A DNA stretch of 64,000 nt from Burkholderia metallica (GTDB taxonomy: Bacteria; Pseudomonadota; Gammaproteobacteria; Burkholderiales; Burkholderiaceae), in NCBI RefSeq assembly GCF_902832845.1, contig NZ_CADFDB010000001.1:682001-746000 (forward strand), given 5' to 3'. The notes beneath the pieces were generated by a model that saw nothing but the letters and a program-made list of their open reading frames with translations, made no database searches and was not told where the DNA came from. A program made the position numbers and the translations under genes. Positions 36,610 to 44,500 of the stretch are shown in pieces; position 1 is the stretch's first letter, and the number at the start of each line of letters is the position of its first letter.

Positions 36610-37060
36610 GACATACCATGTTTGCAAGCTATCCCGGTGGGCCCGTATTCTCGGCCTGTCGGCGTCGTGACGTTGTCAGATTCCGTGAGGCCATGGCGGG
36701 GCGCCTTGGCGGGGCGGCGATCACGGCCGGAGGTGGGCGCGCGTTGCACAGGATCACCTTGCATCGGAGCAATGTCGACAGTGCACGCATCGCGATCGAT
36801 CCGGAGAAACCCTGATCGCGGATAGGACGGATCTGCGATGCGTTACGAAGGATGATTCGGATTGCGAATGTTTTCGGTCGTCGTGTCCGAATCGCGTCCG
36901 CGACGTCGCGCGGCATCGAACTTGCATCGAACGACGGCAGCGGGGAGGGTGCTGGAGGGTAAGGGCAGGCAGGCGCGCCGCCCGTATACAGGCGGCGCTT
37001 TGGGTCGACTCGGCGGCCGGCGTGCCGCGGCGTTAATTGCTGCCGCGGCCGCGCGCGCGG
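36610..37060. other. Intergenic region between the histidine kinase and the alcohol dehydrogenase gene
   Basis: No gene seen in 450 bases. There is an inverted repeat GATTCGGA (36854-36861) and TCCGAATC (36886-36893) enclosing 24 bases; its role is unclear. The promoter of the kinase gene should lie in the left part. Confidence 0.5.
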
Positions 37061-38158
37061 TCAGGCGGTGGCAGGCTGAACGATGATCTTCACGTTCCGG
37101 TCCTTGTGGTTGACCAGTTCCTCGAAGCCGTGCGAGACGATGTCGCCGAGTGCGATGCGCCCGGTGATGAGCGGCTGCACGTCGATGCGGCCGTCGGCGA
37201 TGAAGCGGATCACGTCCGCGAATTCGCCGTTGTACGCGAGCGAGCCGATCACTTCCTTTTCGGTCGACACGATGTCGAAGAAGTTGAACGGCGCGGGCTC
37301 CTCGAAGATGCCGACCATCACCGACTTGCCGGCCTTGCGGATCACGTCGATCGCGAGCTTCGCGGTGGCCGTGTGCCCGATGCACTCGAACGACACGTCG
37401 GCGCCGTAGCCGCCGGTCAGTGCCCTGACTTCCGCGATCGCGTCGCAGGTCTTCGGATCGATGACGACGCTCGCGCCGACTTCCAGCGCCTTCTGCTTGC
37501 GCGCGGCCGACATTTCCAGCGCGATCACGCGGCCGGCGCCCGCGGCCTTCGCGCACATGATCGTGCACAGGCCGATCGTGCCCGCGCCGACCACGACGAC
37601 GGTCTGCCCGACGATGTTGCCGGCCTTCTTGACCGCATGCAGCCCGACCGCGAGCGGCTCGATCAGCGCGCCGGCCTCGGTCGGGAAATCGTCGGGCAGC
37701 TTGTACAGCAGCTCGGCCGGCACGTTCACGTATTCGGCGAATGCGCCGTTGTTCATCAGTCCGGTGAACGCGAGGTTCTCGCAGATGTTGTACAGCCCGT
37801 GCCTGCAATACCAGCACGTGCCGCAATGCTGGCATGCGTCGGCGGTCACGCGCTCGCCGACCGCGAAGCCCGTCACGCCGGCACCGAGTTCGGCAATTTC
37901 GCCGCTGAATTCGTGGCCGAGGATGCATTGACCTTTCAGGCCCGTCAGCGGATGCGGCGCGTCGACCGGGATGAAGACGGGGCCCGCGACGTATTCGTGC
38001 AGGTCGGAGCCGCAGATCCCGCACCAGTGCACGCGAATCGTGACCCAGCCTGCCGGCGGGCGCTCGGGAACGGGAACCTGTTCGACGCGGATGTCGTGGC
38101 GGCCGTGCCAGACGGCGGCTTTCATGCTGGGGGCGGGGGTCGATGCCGGTGTACTCAC
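37061..38158 (-). CDS. Zinc-dependent alcohol dehydrogenase, 2,3-butanediol dehydrogenase type
   Basis: 365 aa medium-chain dehydrogenase. Catalytic zinc ligands appear as HWCGICGSDLHEY and GHEFSGEI; the structural-zinc lobe is CQHCGTCWYCRHGLYNIC; the cofactor motif is VVVVGAGTIGLCTIMCAKA. The arrangement FIPVDAPHPLTG is typical of (R,R)-butanediol dehydrogenases, which interconvert acetoin and 2,3-butanediol. GTG 38158 was chosen because CGGAGA precedes it. A predicted sigma-54 promoter and TGAGACG repeats upstream suggest activation by an enhancer-binding protein of the AcoR kind, which fits acetoin metabolism. Confidence 0.85.
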   Translation of the reverse strand: MSTPASTPAPSMKAAVWHGRHDIRVEQVPVPERPPAGWVTIRVHWCGICGSDLHEYVAGPVFIPVDAPHPLTGLKGQCILGHEFSGEIAELGAGVTGFAVGERVTADACQHCGTCWYCRHGLYNICENLAFTGLMNNGAFAEYVNVPAELLYKLPDDFPTEAGALIEPLAVGLHAVKKAGNIVGQTVVVVGAGTIGLCTIMCAKAAGAGRVIALEMSAARKQKALEVGASVVIDPKTCDAIAEVRALTGGYGADVSFECIGHTATAKLAIDVIRKAGKSVMVGIFEEPAPFNFFDIVSTEKEVIGSLAYNGEFADVIRFIADGRIDVQPLITGRIALGDIVSHGFEELVNHKDRNVKIIVQPATA

Positions 38159-38240
38159 GTTGCTGTCTCCGTCAGGTTGTCGTCGGGCGCGAGGCATCGC
38201 TGCCGGTGCGCCCGTCGCGCGATTGCGCGATCGACCCATA

Positions 38241-38256
38241 TGCACGAACGGGGCCA
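38241..38256 (-). promoter_or_regulatory. Predicted sigma-54 (-24/-12) promoter for the alcohol dehydrogenase
   Basis: Read on the minus strand, TGGCCCCGTTCGTGCA has GG and GC at exactly the -24/-12 spacing and matches the TGGCACG-N4-TTGCA consensus at most positions. Transcription would start near 38230, about 70 bases before the GTG start codon. Confidence 0.5.
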
Positions 38257-38392
38257 GCTCCCCGGCGTGGGCCGGGCGGCAGTCCGGCGAGCGGTGAATG
38301 ATGCGACGCATCACTTCGCTGTTCGTTGACGGGAAACGTGCGGACGGGAGCGGGGTGCGAAGTTTGCTGCGGCAGCCGGGCGGCGCGCCGGG

Positions 38393-38441
38393 TGAGACGC
38401 CGGGACGTTCGTCTCAGCGCAATGAGACGAATCGTGAGACG
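38393..38441. repeat. Four TGAGACG repeats, candidate upstream activator sites
   Basis: TGAGACG occurs at 38393-38399, 38423-38429 and 38435-38441, and inverted (CGTCTCA) at 38410-38416. The second and third form an inverted repeat with a 6-base spacer. They lie 160-210 bases upstream of the predicted start site, the usual place for enhancer-binding proteins. Confidence 0.55.
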
Positions 38442-38475
38442 CGCGGCTTTGGCCGGTACGGTTCGCCGCGCGTGT

Positions 38476-39216
38476 TCACGCGACGACTTCGTCGACCGCG
38501 ACCGGTGCGAGCAGCGTGAATCCGGCGGCACGGTACAGCGGCAGGCCGGCCTCGGTCGACACGAGCCACACCCGCTGCGCGCCGCGTTGCCGGGCGTGCG
38601 CGACGATCGCGGCGAGCAGTTGCCGTGCAAGGCCGCTGCGGCGGTACGCGTCCGACGTTCCGACCCGGTCGACGACGATATCGCGCGCCGACGCAAAGCC
38701 GTAACGCGCGGCGGCGGCGATCTGCCCGTTCAGCCGGTGCGCGAACAGGAACGCGGCAGGATTCGGCCGGAACGGCGGGAACGACGCATCCGCATTGAAC
38801 GTATCGACGTCGGCGGGCGTGTGGCAGGCGAGCGCGCGGGCGAGGGCATCGTCGCCGGACAGCATGCCGATATCGGCGGCCATGAAATGCTCGTCCGACA
38901 AGCGGCGGGTCCTGCCGTGCAGCGCAGGCGGCAGCGGTGCGGCGCCGTAGCGCGTGATCCACGCGCCGACGGCGAACGGGCCGTCGCCATGCGCGGGCGC
39001 GCCCTCGATCACGAAGTGCTCGAAAGGCCGCCCCATGCCGGCGTCGAATTGCACGACGTGGCCATCCGGGCTGTCGTGCAGCGGTGCATCGCGCCGGTCG
39101 CGGGCGGCGCAGTATCCGGCGACGAAGGTGCGCACGGCGGCCTTGCGGCGTGGGAAGGTCGACCAGGCCGCGTCGAGCGGCGGCAGGGCGTCGGGGGCGG
39201 GGGAGGCGGTCGGCAT
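38476..39216 (-). CDS. GNAT family N-acetyltransferase
   Basis: 246 aa. The C-terminal half carries the GNAT core: IVVDRVGTSDAYRRSGLARQLLAAIVAHARQRGAQRVWLVSTEAGLPLYRAAGF, whose RRSGLARQLL segment is the acetyl-CoA pyrophosphate-binding motif A. The N-terminal half is less conserved. ATG 39216 is a reasonable start; an upstream ATG at 39324 would extend into the divergent promoter. The substrate is unknown. It is divergent from an MFS transporter with a palindromic promoter between them. Confidence 0.78.
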   Translation of the reverse strand: MPTASPAPDALPPLDAAWSTFPRRKAAVRTFVAGYCAARDRRDAPLHDSPDGHVVQFDAGMGRPFEHFVIEGAPAHGDGPFAVGAWITRYGAAPLPPALHGRTRRLSDEHFMAADIGMLSGDDALARALACHTPADVDTFNADASFPPFRPNPAAFLFAHRLNGQIAAAARYGFASARDIVVDRVGTSDAYRRSGLARQLLAAIVAHARQRGAQRVWLVSTEAGLPLYRAAGFTLLAPVAVDEVVA

Positions 39217-39330
39217 GCGGGCGGATGCAACGTCGTCGGGGCGAAGCCGACAGCTTAGATCAGGACGCCGCACGCTGCATGGCGGCCCATTGCCGCGATC
39301 GACGGAACGGATCGTTGCGCACATTACCCC

Positions 39331-39361
39331 TTTACTTGAAGTGAACTTCAATTTGTATCAT
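39331..39361 (+). promoter_or_regulatory. MerR-type promoter with palindromic operator
   Basis: TTGAAGT-GA-ACTTCAA (39336-39351) is a near-perfect 16-bp palindrome. It lies between a -35-like TTTACT (39331-39336) and a -10-like TATCAT (39356-39361) with a 19-base spacer. An over-long spacer filled by a dyad is the hallmark of MerR-family activated promoters. It would drive the MFS gene at 39429. Confidence 0.45.
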
Positions 39362-39428
39362 GTGCGCCAGTCCGATCGCGGCCGCGTGACGCATCCCGTT
39401 GCGCGCGGCCGGTTCAACGGAGGGGGAG

Positions 39429-40640
39429 ATGACCGAATCGCCTGTCGCGGCCGAGGCCGCCACGCTGCCGTCGCGCAGCGACCGGGCCGCCGTCGCGAAC
39501 GTCGTGTTGGCAAGCATCACGGCGGCGTTGCACGTCGGCAAGGCGACGATCGCGTTGCCGTCGCTCAGGCACGAGTTCGGCGGCTCGCTCGCATCGCTGA
39601 GCGCGATCATGTCGGTGTTTCCGTTCGTCGGCGTGTTCGGCGGCATCGCGGCCGGGCTGCTCGTGCGGCGCTGGGGCGACCGGCGGCTGCTGATCGCGGG
39701 CCTCGTCATCCTCGGGCTGTCGAGCGTCGCCGGCGCGTGGACCGGCAGCTTCGCCCTGCTGCTGGCCACGCGCTTCGCCGAGGGGCTCGGTTTCGTGATC
39801 GTGGTGGTTGCCGCGCCGGCCGTGCTGAATCGCGTGACGCCGCCCGAGCGGCGCAGCGTCGCGTTCGGACTGTGGAGCACGTTCATGCCGGCCGGCATGG
39901 CGCTGTCGATGCTGGTCGGGCCGCTGCTCGGCGGCTGGCGCAACGGCTGGCTCGCCGCCGCGGCGCTGACGCTCGTCGCTGCGGCAGCGGTGCCCGTGAC
40001 GACGTCCGCCGATGCGCCGTCGCGGCAGGCAGCCGCGCCGCGCATCGGGCCCGCGCTGCGCGACGTGCTCGCATCGCGCGCGACCACGCTGCTCGCGCTG
40101 GGTTTCGCGACCTACAACGTGCAGTTCTTCGCGGTGATGACGTTCCTGCCGGTGTTCCTGATGCAGCGCCTCGGCGTCGCGGTCGGCGCGGCGGGGCTGA
40201 TCAGCGCGGCGATCGTGGCCGCGTGCGTGATCGGCAACCTGACGGCCGGCTGGCTGCTGTCGCGCGGCGCGCGGCCGGGGCGCGTGATGGCCGCGACGTC
40301 GGTCGCGATCGGCGCGGCCGGCGCAGGGCTCTTCAGCGCGGCCACGCCGGCGCCGCTCGCGGTGGCGCTCGGCTTTGCGTTCTCGACGGTCGCCGGGATG
40401 CTGCCGGCGACGATCCTGGCGTGCGCGCCGGGCTCGGCGCCGACGCCGTCGCTGGCGCCGCTCAGCATCGGCTGGGTCGTGCAGGGCAACTATCTCGGGC
40501 AGGTGATCGGGCCGCTGGCGATCGGCGCGATCGTCGGCGCGTTCGGCTGGTCGGGCGGCATCGGGCTGATGCTCGCCGCGGCCGTCACCGGCGCGGCGAT
40601 CGGTCTGTCGCTGCTGCGCGAACCGATGGGCCGGCGCTGA
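39429..40640 (+). CDS. MFS transporter
   Basis: 403 aa, about 12 membrane segments, with the loop motif GLLVRRWGDRRLLIAG. General architecture is that of the drug-efflux or CynX-like MFS proteins; the substrate cannot be deduced. ATG 39429 follows GGAGGGGGAG. It is divergent from the GNAT gene, and the two share the promoter region with the MerR-like palindrome, so transporter and acetyltransferase may respond to the same toxic compound. Confidence 0.82.
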   Translation: MTESPVAAEAATLPSRSDRAAVANVVLASITAALHVGKATIALPSLRHEFGGSLASLSAIMSVFPFVGVFGGIAAGLLVRRWGDRRLLIAGLVILGLSSVAGAWTGSFALLLATRFAEGLGFVIVVVAAPAVLNRVTPPERRSVAFGLWSTFMPAGMALSMLVGPLLGGWRNGWLAAAALTLVAAAAVPVTTSADAPSRQAAAPRIGPALRDVLASRATTLLALGFATYNVQFFAVMTFLPVFLMQRLGVAVGAAGLISAAIVAACVIGNLTAGWLLSRGARPGRVMAATSVAIGAAGAGLFSAATPAPLAVALGFAFSTVAGMLPATILACAPGSAPTPSLAPLSIGWVVQGNYLGQVIGPLAIGAIVGAFGWSGGIGLMLAAAVTGAAIGLSLLREPMGRR

Positions 40641-40678
40641 GCGCGGCGCCGTTCAACCTGCACGGAAATCCGTCAAGC

Positions 40679-41155
40679 ATGCTCAACACCCTGGAAAGCC
40701 TGATTTGCGACGACGAACCGTCGTGCGATGCGCCGGCATGGCGCGAACCCGACGTGAAGCCGCCGCATGGCGGCGTCGCGCATCCGCGCATGACGATCGG
40801 CCGGAGGCCGGTTGCCGGGCACGCGATAGCGGCCGTCTCGCCGTTGCGCCCGCAACTGTTCGTCACGGTGCTGGAAGCCGGCGACGATGCGTTGCTGGTG
40901 CGTTGGGTCGAGAGCGGACGTTGCCATTACGGCGAACAGCGCTGGCGCTTGCGCGTCGCGCTGCAGCCGGGCCGCTGCGCGATCTCGGGGCAGCCGATCG
41001 AGCCGGGCGAGCCGGTGTTCCGGCCGGTGCGGCGGCCCGTGCCGGCCAACGGCGACGAGATGATCCGCCCGGCGTCGGTGCCGGGTGCGACCGGCGCGGT
41101 GGGCGACGTCGTGCCGGAAGACGACGCGCGCACGCCGGCCGACGTTCCCGGCTGA
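40679..41155 (+). CDS. DUF3331 family protein
   Basis: 158 aa. The central region LFVTVLEAGDDALLVRWVESGRCHYGEQRWRLRVALQPGRCAISGQPIEPGEPVFRP matches DUF3331, a family I know almost only from Burkholderia and relatives; no function is assigned. The paired cysteines in GRCHY and RCAISG could bind metal. ATG 40679 is the plausible start, with only CGGAAA upstream. It follows the MFS gene by 38 bases. Confidence 0.72.
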   Translation: MLNTLESLICDDEPSCDAPAWREPDVKPPHGGVAHPRMTIGRRPVAGHAIAAVSPLRPQLFVTVLEAGDDALLVRWVESGRCHYGEQRWRLRVALQPGRCAISGQPIEPGEPVFRPVRRPVPANGDEMIRPASVPGATGAVGDVVPEDDARTPADVPG

Positions 41156-41179
41156 ACGCGGGCCGGCAGCTGCGCCGCG

Positions 41180-42382
41180 TCAGGGCTTCACGTCGTGCCG
41201 GTACTGGATGAACCCGGCGTTGGTCGCGAGCTTGTCGTACAGCGCGCGCGCGGCCGTGTTGGTTTCGTGCGTGAGCCAGTACACGCGGCTCGCGCCGGCT
41301 TCGCGCGCATGGTCGTACACGGCCTCGATCAGCGCGCGGCCCGCGCCTTGTCCGCGTGCGTCGGGTGCCGTGTAGAGGTCCTGCAGGTAGCAGTACGGCC
41401 CTTCGGTCCAGCACGAGCGGTGGTAGATCGAATGCACGATCCCGACCAGCGCGCCCGATGCGTCGAATGCGCCGAGCACGAACATCGGCTCGGCCGGGTC
41501 CATCAGGCGCGCCCACGTCGTTGCGAACACCGCGTCGCTCAGCGCGGTGTCGTAGAACTTCTGATAACCCTGCCACAGCGGGCGCCACGCGGCTTCGTCG
41601 GCGGCGACGAGCGGGCGCACCGTGACGCGCGTCGCGTCGTTCGCACGGCTGCCCGCGTCGCGTGCGCTTGCCTGTGCGTGGCGGATCGCGGTGAGCGACC
41701 GGCGCTGCGCCCCTTGCGCGTCGAAGTTCTCCGGTGCGAGCCACGCGTCGAACGCGGCGCGGACATCCGGCCATTCGCCGTCGATGATCGAGAACCATGC
41801 GGTATCGCGATTGCGGCCGCGATAGATGATCGCCTGCCGGAACGTGCCTTCGTAGCGGAAGCCGAGCCGCGCGGCGGCCTTGCGCGACGGGAGGTTCAGG
41901 TCGTCGCACTTCCATTCGTAGCGGCGGTAGCCGAGCGTGTCGAACGCATACTTCATCAGCAGGAACTGCGCTTCGGACGAAACGGGCGTGCGCTTGAGCA
42001 GCGGCGAGAACGTGACGGAGCCGACCTCGATCACGCCGTTGGCCGGATCGATGCGCATCAGCGCGAGCGTGCCGACCGCGCGGCCCGTGGCGCGGTCGAT
42101 CACCGTGTAGTGCAGCGGATCGGCGCTCGCCTGCGCGGTGCGCGCGTAGTCGCGGTAGCTCGCTTCGTCGCTGTACGGGCCGTGCGCGAGATAGGTCCAG
42201 TCGCTGCCGTCCGGCGCCTGGGCGTAGGCGGCGTACAGGTCGGCCGCGTGGCGCTCGGCGTCGAGCGGCTCGAGCCGGCAGTAGCGGCCTTCGAGCACGA
42301 TGCGCTCCGGGCGCGGGCGCGCGGACCAGTCGGGAACGGGATGGCCGATGGGTTGCTGGAATTCGTTGGTGAGCGTGGACAA
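41180..42382 (-). CDS. Protein with two fused GNAT acetyltransferase domains
   Basis: 400 aa. The N-terminal domain (about residues 20-225) is RimJ/RimL-like, with VIEVGSVTFSPLLKRTPVSSEAQFLLMKYAFDTLGYRRYEWKCDDLN. The C-terminal domain (about 255-400) is an ordinary GNAT with LQDLYTAPDARGQGAGRALIEAVYDHAREAGASRVYWLTHETN. Both acetyl-CoA loops look intact, though the first lacks the usual RGxGxG run. The start is uncertain: TTG 42382 gives STLTNEFQQPIG, while ATG 42424 would add 14 residues. It is divergent from a MocR-type regulator, a frequent pairing. Substrates are unknown. Confidence 0.8.
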   Translation of the reverse strand: MSTLTNEFQQPIGHPVPDWSARPRPERIVLEGRYCRLEPLDAERHAADLYAAYAQAPDGSDWTYLAHGPYSDEASYRDYARTAQASADPLHYTVIDRATGRAVGTLALMRIDPANGVIEVGSVTFSPLLKRTPVSSEAQFLLMKYAFDTLGYRRYEWKCDDLNLPSRKAAARLGFRYEGTFRQAIIYRGRNRDTAWFSIIDGEWPDVRAAFDAWLAPENFDAQGAQRRSLTAIRHAQASARDAGSRANDATRVTVRPLVAADEAAWRPLWQGYQKFYDTALSDAVFATTWARLMDPAEPMFVLGAFDASGALVGIVHSIYHRSCWTEGPYCYLQDLYTAPDARGQGAGRALIEAVYDHAREAGASRVYWLTHETNTAARALYDKLATNAGFIQYRHDVKP

Positions 42383-42512
42383 GGTCGATCTCGCTTCGGT
42401 TGGCGGCCGGCGACATGCCGGCATGCAGACGATCGTAGTCTCGGCGAGGTACCATGAGAAGCGCCAGAGAACGGCAAATTTATGGTGCCACGGGCGGTGC
42501 GTGATCGGCTGG

Positions 42513-42568
42513 CCGAAACCAGCCGTGCGCGACTGGCCGTGTGCAACTAGCCGTCCGCGACTGGCCGT
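42513..42568. repeat. Four tandem 14-bp repeats in the GNAT/MocR divergent promoter
   Basis: Units end in (A/T)GCCGT or GGCCGT: CCGAAACCAGCCGT (42513-42526), GCGCGACTGGCCGT (42527-42540), GTGCAACTAGCCGT (42541-42554) and CCGCGACTGGCCGT (42555-42568). MocR-family regulators commonly bind direct repeats, so this is a candidate operator array for the protein encoded at 42606. Confidence 0.7.
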
Positions 42569-42605
42569 CCGCCACCTTCCGACACTTTCAAGCTGCGATG
42601 TTCCG

Positions 42606-44078
42606 ATGACGACTGCCTTTCCTCCCGGCGACGCGCCGTTGCTGCCGCTCGATGCGCCGCTGGCGCGCACGCCGGGCGCGCCTTCGCTGCAGCGCCAGCT
42701 GCTGCGCCGCGTGCGCGATGCAATTCTCGGCGGCGCGATGCCGGCCGGCACGCGGCTGCCCGGCACGCGCGCACTGGCCGAGACGCTCGGCGTGTCGCGC
42801 AACACGACGGCCGCCGTCTACGAGCAGCTCGTCGCCGAAGGCTTCCTGCAGTCCGACCGGCGCGGCACGCGGGTCGTCGGGTTGTCGCGCCCGGCGCCGC
42901 CGCGCCGGCGTGTCGCCCCGCCGGCCGTCGCGCAGCGGCTCGGCCGGATTCGTCCGAGCCGCATCGGCACCGGCGAATCGGAGGGCTTCCGGCCGGGCGT
43001 GCCCGCGCTGACGCATTTCCCGGCGGACGCGTGGCGCCACGCGATCGACCGCGCGCTGCGCCGCGCCGGCCGCGACCTGCTCGGCTATGGCGATCCGCTC
43101 GGCGAGCCCGGATTGCGCGAATCGATTGCACGCCACCTGGCCGTGACGCGCGGCGTGCGCTGCGATCCCGAGCAGATCGTGATCACGGAAGGCGCGCAGG
43201 GCGCGATTGCGCTGTGCGCGCAGTTGCTGACGAACCCGGGCGATACGGTGTGGGTGGAGGAGCCCGGCTATCGGGGCGCGCGCACCGCGATGCAGGCGGC
43301 CGACCTCGACGTCGTGCCGATGCCGGTCGACGCGGAAGGGCTGCGTGCGGAAGAGGACGACTGGCGCGAGCGCACGCCGCGGCTCGTCTATACGACCCCG
43401 TCGAACCAGTTTCCGACAGGCGCCGTGCTGTCGATCTCGCGCCGGCTCGCGCTGATCGATGCCGCGCGCCGGCATCGCGCGTGGATCATCGAGGACGACT
43501 ACGACAGCGAATTCCGTCACACCGGTGAACCGATCGGCGCGATGCACGGGCTCGCGCCCGATTCGCCGGTCGTCTACCTCGGCTCGTTCAGCAAGACGAT
43601 GTTTCCTGCGCTGCGGATCGGCTTTCTCGTGCTGCCCGACGCGCTGCTGGCCGCGGTGCGGCCGGTGCTGCCGGAGATGCTGCGCGGCGGCACTCGCCAC
43701 GTGCAGCTCGCGCTGGCCGATTTCATCGAGACGGGCGAATACGGCCGCCATCTCGGGCGAATGCGCCGGCTGTATCGCGACCGGCGGCGCTTGCTGCTCG
43801 CCGCGCTCGACGGCAACCTGAGCGTGCCGCACCGGATCGAGGGCGGGCCGTGCGGGCTGCATCTCGCGCTGCGGTTGCCGGCGCGCTACCGCGATCGCGC
43901 GATCGTCGACGCGGCGCGTGCGCACGGCATCGGTCCGTTCCCGCTGTCGGGGTTTTCGATCGATGCGGCTTCGGCGGGCAACGGGCTCGTGCTCGGTTTC
44001 GGCAATACGTCGGCCGACGCGTTCGAACCGATGCTGCGGATGCTGTCGACGATCGCGCAGCAGGTGGGCGGGCATTGA
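42606..44078 (+). CDS. MocR/PdxR-type GntR regulator with aminotransferase domain
   Basis: 490 aa. An N-terminal GntR winged helix (LQRQLLRRVRDAILGGAMPAGTRLPGTRALAETLGVSRNT) is fused to a fold-type-I aminotransferase-like domain. The PLP-binding segment is LGSFSKTMFPALRIGF with the Schiff-base Lys, and the cofactor Asp is in IIEDDYDSEFR. Such regulators sense PLP alone or with a ligand. It is divergent from the double GNAT gene, with tandem repeats between them. ATG 42606 gives a normal N-terminus. Confidence 0.9.
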   Translation: MTTAFPPGDAPLLPLDAPLARTPGAPSLQRQLLRRVRDAILGGAMPAGTRLPGTRALAETLGVSRNTTAAVYEQLVAEGFLQSDRRGTRVVGLSRPAPPRRRVAPPAVAQRLGRIRPSRIGTGESEGFRPGVPALTHFPADAWRHAIDRALRRAGRDLLGYGDPLGEPGLRESIARHLAVTRGVRCDPEQIVITEGAQGAIALCAQLLTNPGDTVWVEEPGYRGARTAMQAADLDVVPMPVDAEGLRAEEDDWRERTPRLVYTTPSNQFPTGAVLSISRRLALIDAARRHRAWIIEDDYDSEFRHTGEPIGAMHGLAPDSPVVYLGSFSKTMFPALRIGFLVLPDALLAAVRPVLPEMLRGGTRHVQLALADFIETGEYGRHLGRMRRLYRDRRRLLLAALDGNLSVPHRIEGGPCGLHLALRLPARYRDRAIVDAARAHGIGPFPLSGFSIDAASAGNGLVLGFGNTSADAFEPMLRMLSTIAQQVGGH

Positions 44079-44500
44079 CGCGCGACGCGCCGCTTAGTCT
44101 CGGCAATATATCGAGATAATCGTTTGAATATTCAATTTTTAACAATCGGAATGATATTCGTCGGTTTCCGTCTTCGCTCCTGGTGCTGAATCGTGTAACG
44201 ATTTGATCGTCAAGAATCGTCAATGGTGCTTGCCAGTACCAACGGGATGAGCGACGATCAATTCGCTGTAACAAACGGTTACTGATTGAAGAGTATTGAG
44301 CCGTCGTTCGCGACGGCCCGGTTTTATATTCCGTGATCGACGGTTTCCGTACTGGATGGATGCCGGAGAGCGGTAGGGGACGGGGCCAGGCGGGCAATGT
44401 GCGCGGAGAAATCATAAAAACCGGTCGTCACGACGATCGATGGCGGACAACCGAGACCGTGATCATCACGGAAGCCGTTCGCAAAACCATCACAATCCCG
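44079..44500. other. AT-rich intergenic region with terminator-like hairpin
   Basis: Base composition drops clearly below that of the neighbours. A hairpin GCCGTCG-TTCG-CGACGGC (44300-44317) is followed by CCGGTTTTAT and may terminate the MocR transcript. A 12-codon ORF, MSDDQFAVTNGY (44247-44285), precedes the hairpin but has a poor ribosome binding site. Nothing else is supported. Confidence 0.5.
44300..44325 (+). terminator. Stem-loop with UUCG tetraloop and short T-run
   Basis: GCCGTCG and CGACGGC form a 7-bp stem closed by TTCG; TTTT follows at 44322-44325. It lies 220 bases after the MocR stop and 175 bases before the CPBP protease start. Confidence 0.5.

Larger units (their letters stand above)
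38159..38475. other. Regulatory intergenic region upstream of the alcohol dehydrogenase
   Basis: No gene seen. It contains the predicted sigma-54 promoter (38241-38256, minus strand) and the TGAGACG activator-type repeats (38393-38441), described separately. Confidence 0.6.
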
